From the NCBI RefSeq assembly GCF_042665255.1, contig NZ_JBHTCD010000044.1: DNA of 36,576 nucleotides. One strand, 5' to 3'. The notes under the pieces were generated by a model, which made no database searches, was not told where the DNA came from, and was given only the letters and a program-made list of their open reading frames with translations. Numbering within the stretch: position 1 is the stretch's first letter; each line of letters begins with the position of its first letter. Positions 8,892 through 16,899 of the stretch are shown here, piece after piece. The translations under genes were made by a program, and so were the position numbers. This DNA is from Insolitispirillum peregrinum. Its GTDB lineage: Bacteria > Pseudomonadota > Alphaproteobacteria > Rhodospirillales > Rhodospirillaceae.

Positions 8892-10250
8892 ATGGGCAGC
8901 GGCTGTTCTTTTCCGGCAACCTCCGATCCGCAGCAAGGTGAACAGCCTTTCGCGACCTTGCGCTTTGATGCCTTGTGCCGCACGATCCGCGCCGTCCTGA
9001 ACGTCGCTTTGGTGGTGATCCATCTGGACCCCACCAACGAATGGGGGACGCCATGCGTCTGGCACGACACAGCGCCGGAGCAGACTCCGCTCCCCTGGCG
9101 GGATCTCCGACTGCCCGCCGGGAGCCAGCCCACCCTGGTGCTGAATGATGCCCACGCCCACCCTGACCTCGGGCTCCCACCCTGGGTACGTTTTTATGCC
9201 AGCCTGCCGATCGGGCCGGACGGAGCAGGGCGGGTGACGGTCATCGACAGCCACCCCCAGCCGATCACCGCCAGCCTGCGACAGAGGCTGGATGATTGCG
9301 GTGCCATTGCCGATCAGTGCTTGCGCCTGCACACGGCCGCCAGGGATGCCGAAGAACAGGAAGCCGAATTCCGCCTGCTGACGGAGACCTCGACCGATAC
9401 GATCGTCCGCGGGACGCTTGATGGCGTGCGCCTGTACATTTCGCCGTCGGTGCGCACCTTGCTGGGATATGAACCGGATGAGTTGATCGGCCAGCGCGCC
9501 ATTACCCTCACCCACCCTGACGATGTTCCGGCCTTTGCCGCCCTGATGCAGAAGGTGCGGAATGGTACCCTTGAAGTCGGCATCAGCGAACAGCGCCAGC
9601 GGCACAAGAACGGCTCATGGGTGTGGCTGGAAGCCTTTGTCCGCCTGACCCATGACCGCCACAGCGGTTTGCCCAATGGCTATGTCTCGTCCGTCCGTGG
9701 AGTCGACCACCGGAAAAAGGTTGAAGCCCACCTCACGCAACTGGCCTCCCACGATCCATTGACCGGTCTGCCCAACCGCAGCCGGTTCCGGCAACAGTTG
9801 CAGGACGCGCTTGCCACCGGAGACCGGGCAGAGGTGATGGTCTTTTATATGGACCTCGACCGCTTCAAGCAGGTCAACGACACGCTCGGCCATCAAAGCG
9901 GCGACAGTGTCCTGCGCGAGGTCGCCCACCGCTTGCGCACCGTCCTGCGCCCCACCGACTGCATCGCCCGCCTGGGTGGCGACGAATTCACCGCCCTGCT
10001 GGTCGCCGACCGTCTGCACGCCAGCGACCTGGCCGCCCGACTGGTGGCCGCCATCGCCGCCCCGATTCCCTGCGGCGGCACGCAGGCCCACATCGGCCTG
10101 AGCATCGGCATTGCCTGCTTTCCCGACCATGGCCAGTCAGCCGAAGCCCTGTTGGCTGCCGCAGATCAGGCCCTGTATCGCGCCAAAGCCGCTGGCCGGA
10201 ACGGCTTTTGCTTTTTCACCCCGGATCAGGAAAGCGGAGGACAGGCCTGA
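8892..10250 (+). CDS. GAF-PAS-GGDEF diguanylate cyclase
   Basis: A 452-aa soluble signalling protein that should make cyclic di-GMP. The N-terminal 150 residues look like a GAF domain (FDALCRTIRAVLNVALVVIHL), then a PAS/PAC unit (about 155-275, with YISPSVRTLLGYEPDELIG), then a GGDEF domain (about 285-445). The active-site motif GGDEF is intact at 362-366. A product-inhibition site RPTD (353-356) lies the usual five residues before it, so feedback control is expected. No EAL domain and no membrane segment are present. The ATG at 8892 is the only ATG/GTG/TTG start in this open frame. Its ribosome site (gacgggg) is moderate. It ends 13 bases from the converging CheZ-like gene, so both may act in motility control. 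Confidence 0.92.
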   Translation: MGSGCSFPATSDPQQGEQPFATLRFDALCRTIRAVLNVALVVIHLDPTNEWGTPCVWHDTAPEQTPLPWRDLRLPAGSQPTLVLNDAHAHPDLGLPPWVRFYASLPIGPDGAGRVTVIDSHPQPITASLRQRLDDCGAIADQCLRLHTAARDAEEQEAEFRLLTETSTDTIVRGTLDGVRLYISPSVRTLLGYEPDELIGQRAITLTHPDDVPAFAALMQKVRNGTLEVGISEQRQRHKNGSWVWLEAFVRLTHDRHSGLPNGYVSSVRGVDHRKKVEAHLTQLASHDPLTGLPNRSRFRQQLQDALATGDRAEVMVFYMDLDRFKQVNDTLGHQSGDSVLREVAHRLRTVLRPTDCIARLGGDEFTALLVADRLHASDLAARLVAAIAAPIPCGGTQAHIGLSIGIACFPDHGQSAEALLAAADQALYRAKAAGRNGFCFFTPDQESGGQA

Positions 10251-10263
10251 CCCGACGACCGTC

Positions 10264-10632
10264 TTACCGTGGCAACCGTCGCCCCCGCAGCAGCAGGTCT
10301 ACCTGCTTCTGCGTCAGCCCGTCGCTGGTAGGCGGGGCATGCGCCGGCAGTTCATCGCCCGGACTGGCTTTCTCGCGCAGATAGCGCAGCAGACGCCTGA
10401 CCTTGGTCAACCGCTGCCCGGCCAGATCCTGAAAGGCACAGGCTTCGAGGATACCTTCCAGACGGGCGTGCGTGACCCGGTCCGGGGCCGAGGCCAGCAG
10501 CAGCTCGACCAGCCCCAGAATGCGATTCACCGCCAGTTCCTGTTCATGGGCAACAACGTCGAGGTGGTGAATGGCCGCCACCAGCGCCGCATCGACTGGA
10601 GGCTGAGAGGGGGAGGAAGACGATGGTGGCAC
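10264..10632 (-). CDS. Small CheZ-like chemotaxis phosphatase
   Basis: Not annotated by close homology; the call rests on motifs. The sequence LEACAFQDLAGQRLTKV matches the active-site helix of CheZ (FQDLTGQ in E. coli). The acidic residue and the catalytic glutamine are both kept (D69 and Q73 from the chosen start). The C-terminus LTQKQVDLLLRG resembles the CheY-binding tail of CheZ (QVDDLL). CheZ removes the phosphate from CheY-P and resets flagellar switching. At 122 aa it is much shorter than the about 214 aa of E. coli CheZ, so one helical hairpin may be trimmed. The start is uncertain. I use GTG at 10632. A GTG at 10725 would give 153 aa but directly abuts the infC terminator T-run. No good ribosome site supports either. 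Confidence 0.68.
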   Translation of the reverse strand: MPPSSSSPSQPPVDAALVAAIHHLDVVAHEQELAVNRILGLVELLLASAPDRVTHARLEGILEACAFQDLAGQRLTKVRRLLRYLREKASPGDELPAHAPPTSDGLTQKQVDLLLRGRRLPR

Positions 10633-10639
10633 GATCTGA

Positions 10640-10662
10640 TACCCATACCGAAGGTATGGGTA
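10640..10662. repeat. Perfect 10-bp palindrome at the start of the CheZ-like gene
   Basis: The arms are tacccatacc (10640-10649) and ggtatgggta (10653-10662), with a 3-base spacer. It sits 7 bases before the GTG at 10632, where a ribosome site would lie. It could be an operator or an mRNA hairpin limiting translation. If the longer start is used it is coding and reads YPYLRYGY. Confidence 0.7.
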
Positions 10663-10724
10663 GTGTCGGTCGAACGCACGTTTCGCGCAATTTAAAACCT
10701 GCGCGGCAGGGCACGGGTGATGCA

Positions 10725-10760
10725 CAAAAACAAAAACGGGCCGGAAAACTCCCGGCCCGC
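10725..10760 (-). terminator. infC terminator
   Basis: The stem is cgggccgg (10737-10744) with its complement at 10752-10759 and a 7-base loop. On the minus strand it is followed by tttttgttttt. It lies 80 bases after the infC stop and cuts infC off from the CheZ-like gene. Confidence 0.85.
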
Positions 10761-10839
10761 CGAAGACACGGATCCACCCCCGGGACCGGGGACATCACCG
10801 CCATCGCAAGTCCTAACGGAACCAGATGGTTCCGGCAGT

Positions 10840-11376
10840 TTATTTCGGAGACATCACCATGGTCATCTGACGTCCCTCCATCTTGGGGAACTGCTCGACC
10901 TTGGTAATATCAGCGAAATCTTCACGCACACGGTTGAGCACATCCATGCCCAACTCCTGGTGCGCAAGTTCGCGACCACGGAAGCGCAGAGTGACCTTGA
11001 CCTTGTTGCCTTCTTCGATGAAGCGGCGCAGGGAGCGCATCTTCACTTCGTAGTCGTTGTCGTCAATATTCGGCCGCAGCTTGATCTCTTTGATTTCGAT
11101 GACCTTCTGCTTTTTCTTCTGCTCGGCCTTCCGTTTCTGCGACTCGTACTTGAACTTGCCAAAGTCGAGAATCTTGCACACCGGAGGTTCGGCATTCGGC
11201 GAGATTTCCACCAGGTCAAGCCCGGCCGACTCGGCCATTTCAATGGCTTCACGGATATGGACGACCCCGACCTGTTCCCCTTCGGCATCGATCAGGCGGA
11301 CGGTCTGGGACTTGATGGCATCGTTGACGCGCGGTCCATCTTTGGACGGCGGCGCCGTCATCGGCGGTCTAGCTAT
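10840..11376 (-). CDS. infC: Translation initiation factor IF-3, probable ATA start
   Basis: IF-3 binds the 30S subunit, keeps it apart from 50S and checks the start codon. The sequence has the full family pattern: GPRVNDAIKSQTVRLID, NAEPPVCKILDFGKFKYE, the Lys-rich linker and the C-terminal domain ending MVMSPK. The start needs care. The first ATG (11361) has no ribosome site. The ATA at 11376 has aagggaga 8 bases upstream and adds IARPP, a sequence seen before the first Met in relatives. From ATA the protein is 178 aa. E. coli infC uses ATT, and IF-3 represses such rare starts, giving self-control. Here the gene follows thrS, but the usual rpmI-rplT do not follow. A terminator ends the unit. 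Confidence 0.95.
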   Translation of the reverse strand: MARPPMTAPPSKDGPRVNDAIKSQTVRLIDAEGEQVGVVHIREAIEMAESAGLDLVEISPNAEPPVCKILDFGKFKYESQKRKAEQKKKQKVIEIKEIKLRPNIDDNDYEVKMRSLRRFIEEGNKVKVTLRFRGRELAHQELGMDVLNRVREDFADITKVEQFPKMEGRQMTMVMSPK

Positions 11377-11586
11377 GTAAAAATCTCCCTTAGCCAGAGT
11401 TATGCTCAAAAGCCCACCCCGAAGGCTCAGGCTGAGCACCGGACCGACCCCCAGGGAAACCCCTCTCTTTCGGCGGTGACACAGCCCTCGGGATGATGAT
11501 GGCGGGACAGGTCAAAGACCTGATTGCTTCCCGCACCACCGAGCGGCGGCAGTGGACTCTTATCCTTTGTGGCGCTGTCCCCGGAA

Positions 11587-11601
11587 ACGGGCAAAGCCCG
11601 T
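11587..11601 (-). terminator. Weak hairpin between thrS and infC
   Basis: The stem acgggc/gcccgt has a 3-base loop and is followed on the minus strand by ttt only. It lies 36 bases past the thrS stop, in a 260-base gap before infC. It may give partial termination or mRNA processing. The T-run is too short for a strong terminator. Confidence 0.35.
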
Positions 11602-11636
11602 CCCGGAGCAGAACCGGTATCAAGTCGCCGGCGGGG

Positions 11637-13553
11637 TTAGCACCCCGGCATGGCGGCTTCTGCTTGGAGTGTATCCAGCGCCGTTCCCAGCGCAAGGATT
11701 TCTTGGGCCTTTTCGCTGCCCAAACGGCGCAGGGCAACGGTTTTTTCTTCCGCTTCGCGCTTGCCGACCACGGCAATCACCGGCACCTTGGCCAGCGAGT
11801 GCTCACGGACCTTGTAATTGATCTTTTCGTTGCGGGTATCAACCTCGACCTTCAGGCCGCGCGCCCGCATCGCCGCGGCAACCTCTTCGGCGTACTCGTT
11901 GCCGTCGCTGGTGATCGTGGCCACCACCACCTGGGTCGGGGCCAGCCACAGCGGGAACTTGCCGGCGTAGTTCTCGATCAGCATGCCGATGAAGCGCTCG
12001 AACGACCCGAGGATCGCCCGGTGCAGCATCACCGGACGGTGACGGTTGCCGTCTTCGCCGACATATTCGGCATCCAGACGCTCGGGCAGCACAAAGTCCA
12101 CCTGCAGCGTCCCGCACTGCCAGTCACGCCCGATGGCATCACGCAGAACGAATTCCAGCTTCGGACCATAGAAAGCCCCTTCGCCGGGGTTCAGGGTCCA
12201 GGCCAGGCCGGCGGCGTCGGTGGCGTCCTTCAGGGCGGCTTCGGCCTTGTCCCAGGTGGCATCGGTCCCGGCGCGCTTTTCCGGCCGGTCCGAGAACTTC
12301 ACCCGGACTTCGGTAAAGCCAAGGTCCTTGTAGACGCTTTGCAGCAGGTCACAGAACGCCTTGGTTTCGGTGATGATCTGGTCTTCGGTACAGAAGATGT
12401 GCGCATCGTCCTGGGTAAAGGCCCGCACGCGCATCAGGCCGTGCAGACTGCCCGACGGCTCGTTGCGGTGACAGGCGCCGAACTCGGCCATGCGCAGCGG
12501 CAGGTCACGATAGGACTTGATGCCCTGATTGAAAATCTGCACGTGGCACGGGCAGTTCATCGGCTTGATGGCGAGGGTTTTTTCTTCCGCCTCGCTGATG
12601 AACATCCCTTCGCGGAATTTTTCCCAGTGGCCCGAATGCTCCCACAGCACGCGATCGACCATCTGCGGCGTATTCACTTCCACATAGCCCGCCGCATCCA
12701 GCCGGTTGCGCATGTAGGTCTGCAGCGCCCGGTACAGACGCCAACCCTTCGGGTGCCAGAACACCGCGCCTTGCGCCACGTCCTGCAGGTGGAACAGGCC
12801 CATTTCGCGGCCCAGCTTGCGATGGTCGCGCTTTTCGGCTTCCTCCAGCATGTGGAGGTAGTCCTTCAACTGCTTTTCGGTCGCCCAGGCGGTGCCATAG
12901 ATACGCTGCAGCATTTCGTTGCGCGAATCACCGCGCCAATAGGCCCCGGCGACCTTCATCAGCTTGAAATGCTTGCCCATCTTGCCGGTGGACGGCAGGT
13001 GTGGGCCACGGCACAGGTCTTTCCACTTGCCCTGACGGTAAACGGTGATGGTCTGCCCGGCCGGGATCGCTTCGATCAGTTCGGCCTTGTACTTTTCACC
13101 GATTTCGAGGAAATGGGCGATGGCGGCGTCGCGGTCCCATTCTTCGCGGATGATCTGTTCGTTGCGGTCAACGATTTCGCGCATCTTCGCTTCGATCTGT
13201 TCCAGATCTTCGGTCGAAAAGGGCGTGTCGCGCGCAAAGTCGTAATAAAAGCCGTTTTCAATCGCCGGACCGATGGTCACCTGCGTGCCCGGATACAGTT
13301 CCTGCACCGCTTCGGCCATCACATGGGCGGCGTCGTGGCGGATCAGCTCCAGCGCCGCATCGTCCTTGACCGTCACCACCGACAGCGCAGCGTCGCTGTC
13401 AATTGTCCGGCCCAGATCCCACATGTCACCGTTGACGAACACCGCCAACGCCGCCTTGGCAAGGCTGGGGGCAATATCCGCGGCCACCGACGCGCCGGTA
13501 ACCGGGCCTTCGTAGTGGCGAACGCTGCCGTCCGGCAGGGTAATGGCAACCAT
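11637..13553 (-). CDS. thrS: Threonyl-tRNA synthetase
   Basis: Charges tRNA-Thr with threonine. The 638-aa protein has the full-length bacterial layout: TGS domain (1-60), an editing domain with HDAAHVMAEAV (about 73-83) and the zinc-type CRGPH motif, a class II catalytic core with motif 2 FGACHRNEPSGSLHGLMRVR, the zinc cysteine in MNCPCHVQIF, motif 3 near GSFERFIGMLIE, and an anticodon-binding domain (about 535-638). The ATG at 13553 follows aggaaaagaga. A longer frame back to 13688 lacks a ribosome site and would add residues outside the family. A strong hairpin lies 24 bases upstream of the start. infC follows on the same strand, the common thrS-infC order. Confidence 0.97.
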   Translation of the reverse strand: MVAITLPDGSVRHYEGPVTGASVAADIAPSLAKAALAVFVNGDMWDLGRTIDSDAALSVVTVKDDAALELIRHDAAHVMAEAVQELYPGTQVTIGPAIENGFYYDFARDTPFSTEDLEQIEAKMREIVDRNEQIIREEWDRDAAIAHFLEIGEKYKAELIEAIPAGQTITVYRQGKWKDLCRGPHLPSTGKMGKHFKLMKVAGAYWRGDSRNEMLQRIYGTAWATEKQLKDYLHMLEEAEKRDHRKLGREMGLFHLQDVAQGAVFWHPKGWRLYRALQTYMRNRLDAAGYVEVNTPQMVDRVLWEHSGHWEKFREGMFISEAEEKTLAIKPMNCPCHVQIFNQGIKSYRDLPLRMAEFGACHRNEPSGSLHGLMRVRAFTQDDAHIFCTEDQIITETKAFCDLLQSVYKDLGFTEVRVKFSDRPEKRAGTDATWDKAEAALKDATDAAGLAWTLNPGEGAFYGPKLEFVLRDAIGRDWQCGTLQVDFVLPERLDAEYVGEDGNRHRPVMLHRAILGSFERFIGMLIENYAGKFPLWLAPTQVVVATITSDGNEYAEEVAAAMRARGLKVEVDTRNEKINYKVREHSLAKVPVIAVVGKREAEEKTVALRRLGSEKAQEILALGTALDTLQAEAAMPGC

Positions 13554-13576
13554 TGTTATAATCTCTTTTCCTGACA

Positions 13577-13604
13577 CCCGATGGCGCACGATAGCGCGCC
13601 CGGG
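13577..13604 (-). promoter_or_regulatory. thrS leader hairpin
   Basis: On the transcript the stem is cccg and ggcgc pairing with gcgcc-at-cggg around the loop gctatcgt. The stem has 9 bp and a 2-base bulge. It lies 24 bases upstream of the thrS ATG. In E. coli the thrS leader has tRNA-Thr-like arms bound by the enzyme to block translation. The loop here contains CGU, as in a Thr anticodon, but has 8 bases rather than 7. Regulation is inferred. Confidence 0.45.
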
Positions 13605-13816
13605 CGATGTTGCAAGCAGTTCGGCGGGTCCCGCCTGACTCATGAAAGGGAACGTCACATGCAGCGGAGCACCGCCAGCGGCGAGCAAAGGCTCAAGCCG
13701 AGGATCAGCACTCCGTGCCCATAGTTCGTGTCACCGCCGTCGCCAAAGCAACGCGGATCATCACACAACCGATGGATAACGAACCAGAGACCACGGAACT
13801 CGTCCTGACCAGAAAC

Positions 13817-13855
13817 AACAGACGGATCAAGAAAAATACTCTTGATCCGTCTGTT
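13817..13855. terminator. Perfect 16-bp inverted repeat, probable terminator
   Basis: The arms aacagacggatcaaga (13817-13832) and its complement (13840-13855) enclose a 7-base AT-rich loop. It lies about 60 bases past the stop of the glycosyltransferase gene on the minus strand and is followed there by gtttct. The stem is long but less GC-rich than other terminators in the window, so another role is possible. Confidence 0.55.
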
Positions 13856-13914
13856 TATAGCATCCATGCGCCCAAAAGGCCAGAATTTGTCCTGCCATCA
13901 GGCGCGCAAGGCCG

Positions 13915-14844
13915 TCATGACGCCACCGCAGCCATTACCTGCGCCGGGGTCAGGTCGGTTGCCAGCGAGGCCACCCGCAGGAACTGCACCTGCTCACCAC
14001 GCTGGCCGCACAGCGCCGGGTCGGACGCCTGGGAGTACAGCACCACACAGCGGCAGCCGCAGCCCGCCGCCAGATGCATCGGCCCGGTATCATTGCCAAT
14101 CGCCACCTGCGCCCGCCGGGCCAATGCCGCCAGATCGGCAATGCCGGTTTTCCCGATCAGGGACACCGCCTGCGGACAGGCCGCCTGCACCGCATCGGCG
14201 GCGTCCTGTTCACTGGCTGTCCCGACCACCACCGGCGTCACCCCTTGCGCGGCCAGCAATACCGCCAGTTCGGCATAGCCCGCCGCTGGCCAGCGCTTGT
14301 CCGGGCGGTGGGGTGCCCCGCCGGGGACCAGCAAGGCAAAGGGCCCGGACAGGGCAAAGGCCGTGATCTCGGCATCCAGCCACGACAGATCGGGTCGGCT
14401 GAGCGGCTCGATACCCGCATCGCGCAACTGTTCGGCCTGTCGCTCGATGGTGTGCATCCCGTCCCGCTGCGGATTGCGGTGCGGATGGGAACAGCCACGG
14501 GCAATCCCCGACCACTCCACCGCCTTTGGCCCGCCCAGCAAGCGCAGATAGCCGGAAGAACGATCCGAGGTTTGCAGGTCATAGACCCGCTCGAACTGAC
14601 CACTACGCAACAGCCGCCGCAAGGCCCGCATCTTGCCGACCTGCCACAGCTTGGGCCGCTCGTCGATCCACACCTCGTCAAACCACGGGCTGCGGCGGGC
14701 CAGATCGGCAAACAGGCGGGTGGTCAACAAGGTGATCTTCGCCTGCGGGTGAGCCGCCCGAATGGCGGCAAACGGCCCGAACGCCTGCACGAAATCGCCC
14801 AGCGCCGACAGCTTGATCACCAGAATGCGCGCCGGATCACTCAT
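13915..14844 (-). CDS. Glycosyltransferase family 9 (ADP-heptose:LPS heptosyltransferase-like)
   Basis: A 309-aa cytoplasmic-face enzyme of the GT9 family, which moves heptose from ADP-heptose onto the lipid A-core of lipopolysaccharide. Family marks are the N-terminal ILVIKLSALGDFVQAF, the middle ALLVPGGAPHRPDKRWP (the usual nucleotide-sugar site), and the late IGNDTGPMHLAAGCGC with the conserved D-TGP-MH pattern. Its ATG overlaps the stop of the upstream GT4 gene by 4 bases (ATGA), showing translational coupling. Together the two genes suggest a small LPS or surface-glycan step. The exact acceptor cannot be told; WaaC, WaaF and WaaQ types are all possible. Confidence 0.88.
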   Translation of the reverse strand: MSDPARILVIKLSALGDFVQAFGPFAAIRAAHPQAKITLLTTRLFADLARRSPWFDEVWIDERPKLWQVGKMRALRRLLRSGQFERVYDLQTSDRSSGYLRLLGGPKAVEWSGIARGCSHPHRNPQRDGMHTIERQAEQLRDAGIEPLSRPDLSWLDAEITAFALSGPFALLVPGGAPHRPDKRWPAAGYAELAVLLAAQGVTPVVVGTASEQDAADAVQAACPQAVSLIGKTGIADLAALARRAQVAIGNDTGPMHLAAGCGCRCVVLYSQASDPALCGQRGEQVQFLRVASLATDLTPAQVMAAVAS

Positions 14845-16046
14845 CGGGTCAGGACTTCACGATACACATCAAGGGTTTTCGCACACATCGCCTCGGTGGA
14901 AAAATGCCGCCGGACATGGGCCATTTCCCGCTGGGCCAGCGCCTCGCGCTGCTGCGGGGTCAGGGTCAGGGCTTCGCGCAGCATGGTCGCCAGCGAGCCG
15001 GGATGCATCGCCCCGAACAGCCAGCCGGTCTGGTGATGCTGGACGATTTCCGGCGAGCCACCATGGTCCGGCGCCACCACCGGCCGCCCCATCGCCTGCG
15101 CTTCCGCCGGAACGCGGCCAAAGGCTTCGGGGTCGGTCGAGGCGCAAACCACCACATCGGCCAGCATGTAGGCCGCGGGCATGTCGTGGCAATCGTCGGC
15201 CACCTGCACCCGGTCCCGCAGACCGGCGGCCTCAATGGCGTCGTCCACTTCCTGCCGATAGGCCGTCCGCCCCTGATCAGACCCAACCAGTACACAGCGG
15301 AACCGCAGGTCTTTCAGGCGCTTCAGGGCCTCGATCAGCAGCAGTTGCCCTTTCCAGCGGGTCAGCCGTCCGGGCAGCATGATCACCGGCTCGTCATCGG
15401 CCAGCCGCCAGCGCTGTGACAACTGGATCATCCGTTCGGCGCTGACCTTGTCGGGGTCAAAGCGGCTGAAGTCCACCCCCCGGTGGATCACCCGGATCTT
15501 GCTGTCATCCACCCCATAGGTGCTGATCATGTGCCCACGGATGAATTCGGAAATGGCGATCACCCGGTCGCCTTCGGTCATCACCGCGTTATAGCGGCGC
15601 TTGATTGCAAACGGCCCTAAATTATAGGTGCCGTGGAACGTCGTGACAAAAGGGACTCCCGTGGTTCGGGCCGCCTGCACTGCACTCCATGCCGGAGCGC
15701 GCGAGCGGGCATGAATCAACGAGATGCCCTTCTCCCTGACCAGTCGCGCCAGGGCATCGCCATTGCGGCGGATTTTCAGCGGGTTTTTGGTCGCCAGTGG
15801 CATCGTCACGTGCTCGGCACCGATACGGTCCAGCTCCCGCACCATCCGCCCGCCTTCACTGGCCACCACCGCCCGCCATCCGGCCTGAACCAGGGCCTGG
15901 GCAATCTCGATGGTGCCACGCTCAACGCCACCGGTTTCAAGCCGGGGCAGCACCTGCAAAATGGTCGGCGGCTGCCCGCCGGCATCGGTGGGAGCAGGGG
16001 TTGGGACGGACGATGCTTCGGTGTTAAGGTACGGGTTCACAATCAT
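14841..16046 (-). CDS. Glycosyltransferase family 4
   Basis: A 401-aa GT-B fold enzyme. The N-terminal domain begins ILQVLPRLETGGVERGTIEIA (residues about 29-49), the typical acceptor-side glycine loop. The C-terminal domain has MLPGRLTRWKGQLLLIEAL (about 218-236) and the EX7E-like segment DPEAFGRVPAEAQAMGRPVVAP that binds the nucleotide sugar. The first 25 residues are Pro/Thr-rich and probably disordered. The gene starts 36 bases from the divergent hydrolase gene, and only a weak gaaaga precedes the ATG. It overlaps the downstream GT9 gene by 4 bases. The joint role is probably LPS core or exopolysaccharide assembly; the sugar is not known. Confidence 0.87.
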   Translation of the reverse strand: MIVNPYLNTEASSVPTPAPTDAGGQPPTILQVLPRLETGGVERGTIEIAQALVQAGWRAVVASEGGRMVRELDRIGAEHVTMPLATKNPLKIRRNGDALARLVREKGISLIHARSRAPAWSAVQAARTTGVPFVTTFHGTYNLGPFAIKRRYNAVMTEGDRVIAISEFIRGHMISTYGVDDSKIRVIHRGVDFSRFDPDKVSAERMIQLSQRWRLADDEPVIMLPGRLTRWKGQLLLIEALKRLKDLRFRCVLVGSDQGRTAYRQEVDDAIEAAGLRDRVQVADDCHDMPAAYMLADVVVCASTDPEAFGRVPAEAQAMGRPVVAPDHGGSPEIVQHHQTGWLFGAMHPGSLATMLREALTLTPQQREALAQREMAHVRRHFSTEAMCAKTLDVYREVLTR

Positions 16047-16082
16047 TATTCTTTCAAATCAGCAGAGCGGTCGAATAGCCAA

Positions 16083-16865
16083 ATGACACCCGATACTCCC
16101 GCCGAAAACCGGCCCCGGATACTATCACGGCCTGACGGTTCGTCCATTGCCTATCACCAGAGCCCCGGCGACGGAGTCGGGGTGGTTTTCCTGCATGGCC
16201 TGAAGTCAGACATGAACGGTGGCAAGGCCCTGCACGTTGAACAGTGGTGCCGCCAGAACAACCGCCCCTTCCTCCGCTTTGACCAGTTGGGCCATGGCCA
16301 GAGTTCAGGGCAATTCATCGACGGTACCATCGGACGCTGGGCCGAAGACACCGTCGCTGTTTTAGACAGCCTGTGCGATGGCCCGCAAGTCCTGATTGGC
16401 TCGTCGATGGGCGGCTGGGTAATGTTGCTGGCCGCATTGGCCCGCCCGGAAAAGGTCGCTGGCCTGTTGGGCATTGCTCCGGCACCGGATTTTACCGATG
16501 ACCTGACACGTTCGCAGATCAGCCCTGAACAGTGGGAAGCCCTGCAACGGGATGGAATTTGCTATTTTAACAGCGATTATTCCTGTGACCCTTACCCGCT
16601 GACCAAAGCCCTGTTCGATGACGGACACGCCAATTCCCTGCTGCACAACCCGATTCCCTATCACGGCCCGGTGCGTATCCTGCATGGACAACAGGACGAC
16701 TCGGTACCTTGGGAACGCTCGCTGACCCTGGCTCGCCAACTGGTCAGCGATGATGTTCTGTGTACCTTCATCAAACGCGGCGACCACCGGCTGTCCGAGC
16801 CGGAAGACCTGGAACGCATGACGCGCACGCTTGATGAACTGCTGGCGCGCGTCGGTCCGACATAA
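16083..16865 (+). CDS. Alpha/beta hydrolase (ABHD10-like)
   Basis: A 260-aa alpha/beta hydrolase. The nucleophile is S108 in GSSMGGW, the acid probably D206 (GQQDDSVP) and the base H235 (RGDHRLS). The N-terminal FLHGLKSDMNGGKA matches the oxyanion region of the ABHD10 group, whose eukaryotic member removes acyl groups from proteins and glucuronides. The substrate here is inferred at most as an acyl ester or thioester. The ATG at 16083 begins the conserved region shortly after. The frame continues upstream but runs antisense to the glycosyltransferase gene and is not used. No good ribosome site is seen, so it may be translated from a very short leader. The NADAR gene follows 34 bases later. 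Confidence 0.85.
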   Translation: MTPDTPAENRPRILSRPDGSSIAYHQSPGDGVGVVFLHGLKSDMNGGKALHVEQWCRQNNRPFLRFDQLGHGQSSGQFIDGTIGRWAEDTVAVLDSLCDGPQVLIGSSMGGWVMLLAALARPEKVAGLLGIAPAPDFTDDLTRSQISPEQWEALQRDGICYFNSDYSCDPYPLTKALFDDGHANSLLHNPIPYHGPVRILHGQQDDSVPWERSLTLARQLVSDDVLCTFIKRGDHRLSEPEDLERMTRTLDELLARVGPT

Positions 16866-16899
16866 CCGACCCGGTAGACCCGAAAGGACTGAAGACAGC

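Larger units (their letters stand above)
13554..13914. other. Intergenic region between glycosyltransferase operon and thrS
   Basis: No gene is supported here. A 70-residue frame on the minus strand (13655-13867) has no family features and contains the palindrome described separately. The stretch holds the thrS leader hairpin near its left end, a 16-bp perfect inverted repeat near its right end, and presumably the thrS promoter in between. No clear -35/-10 pair stood out. Confidence 0.5.

Noticed and set aside
11493..13574. Open frame of 693 codons on the strand opposite thrS
   Set aside because: It mirrors thrS codons in a high-GC genome, lacks any family sequence, and thrS is certain.
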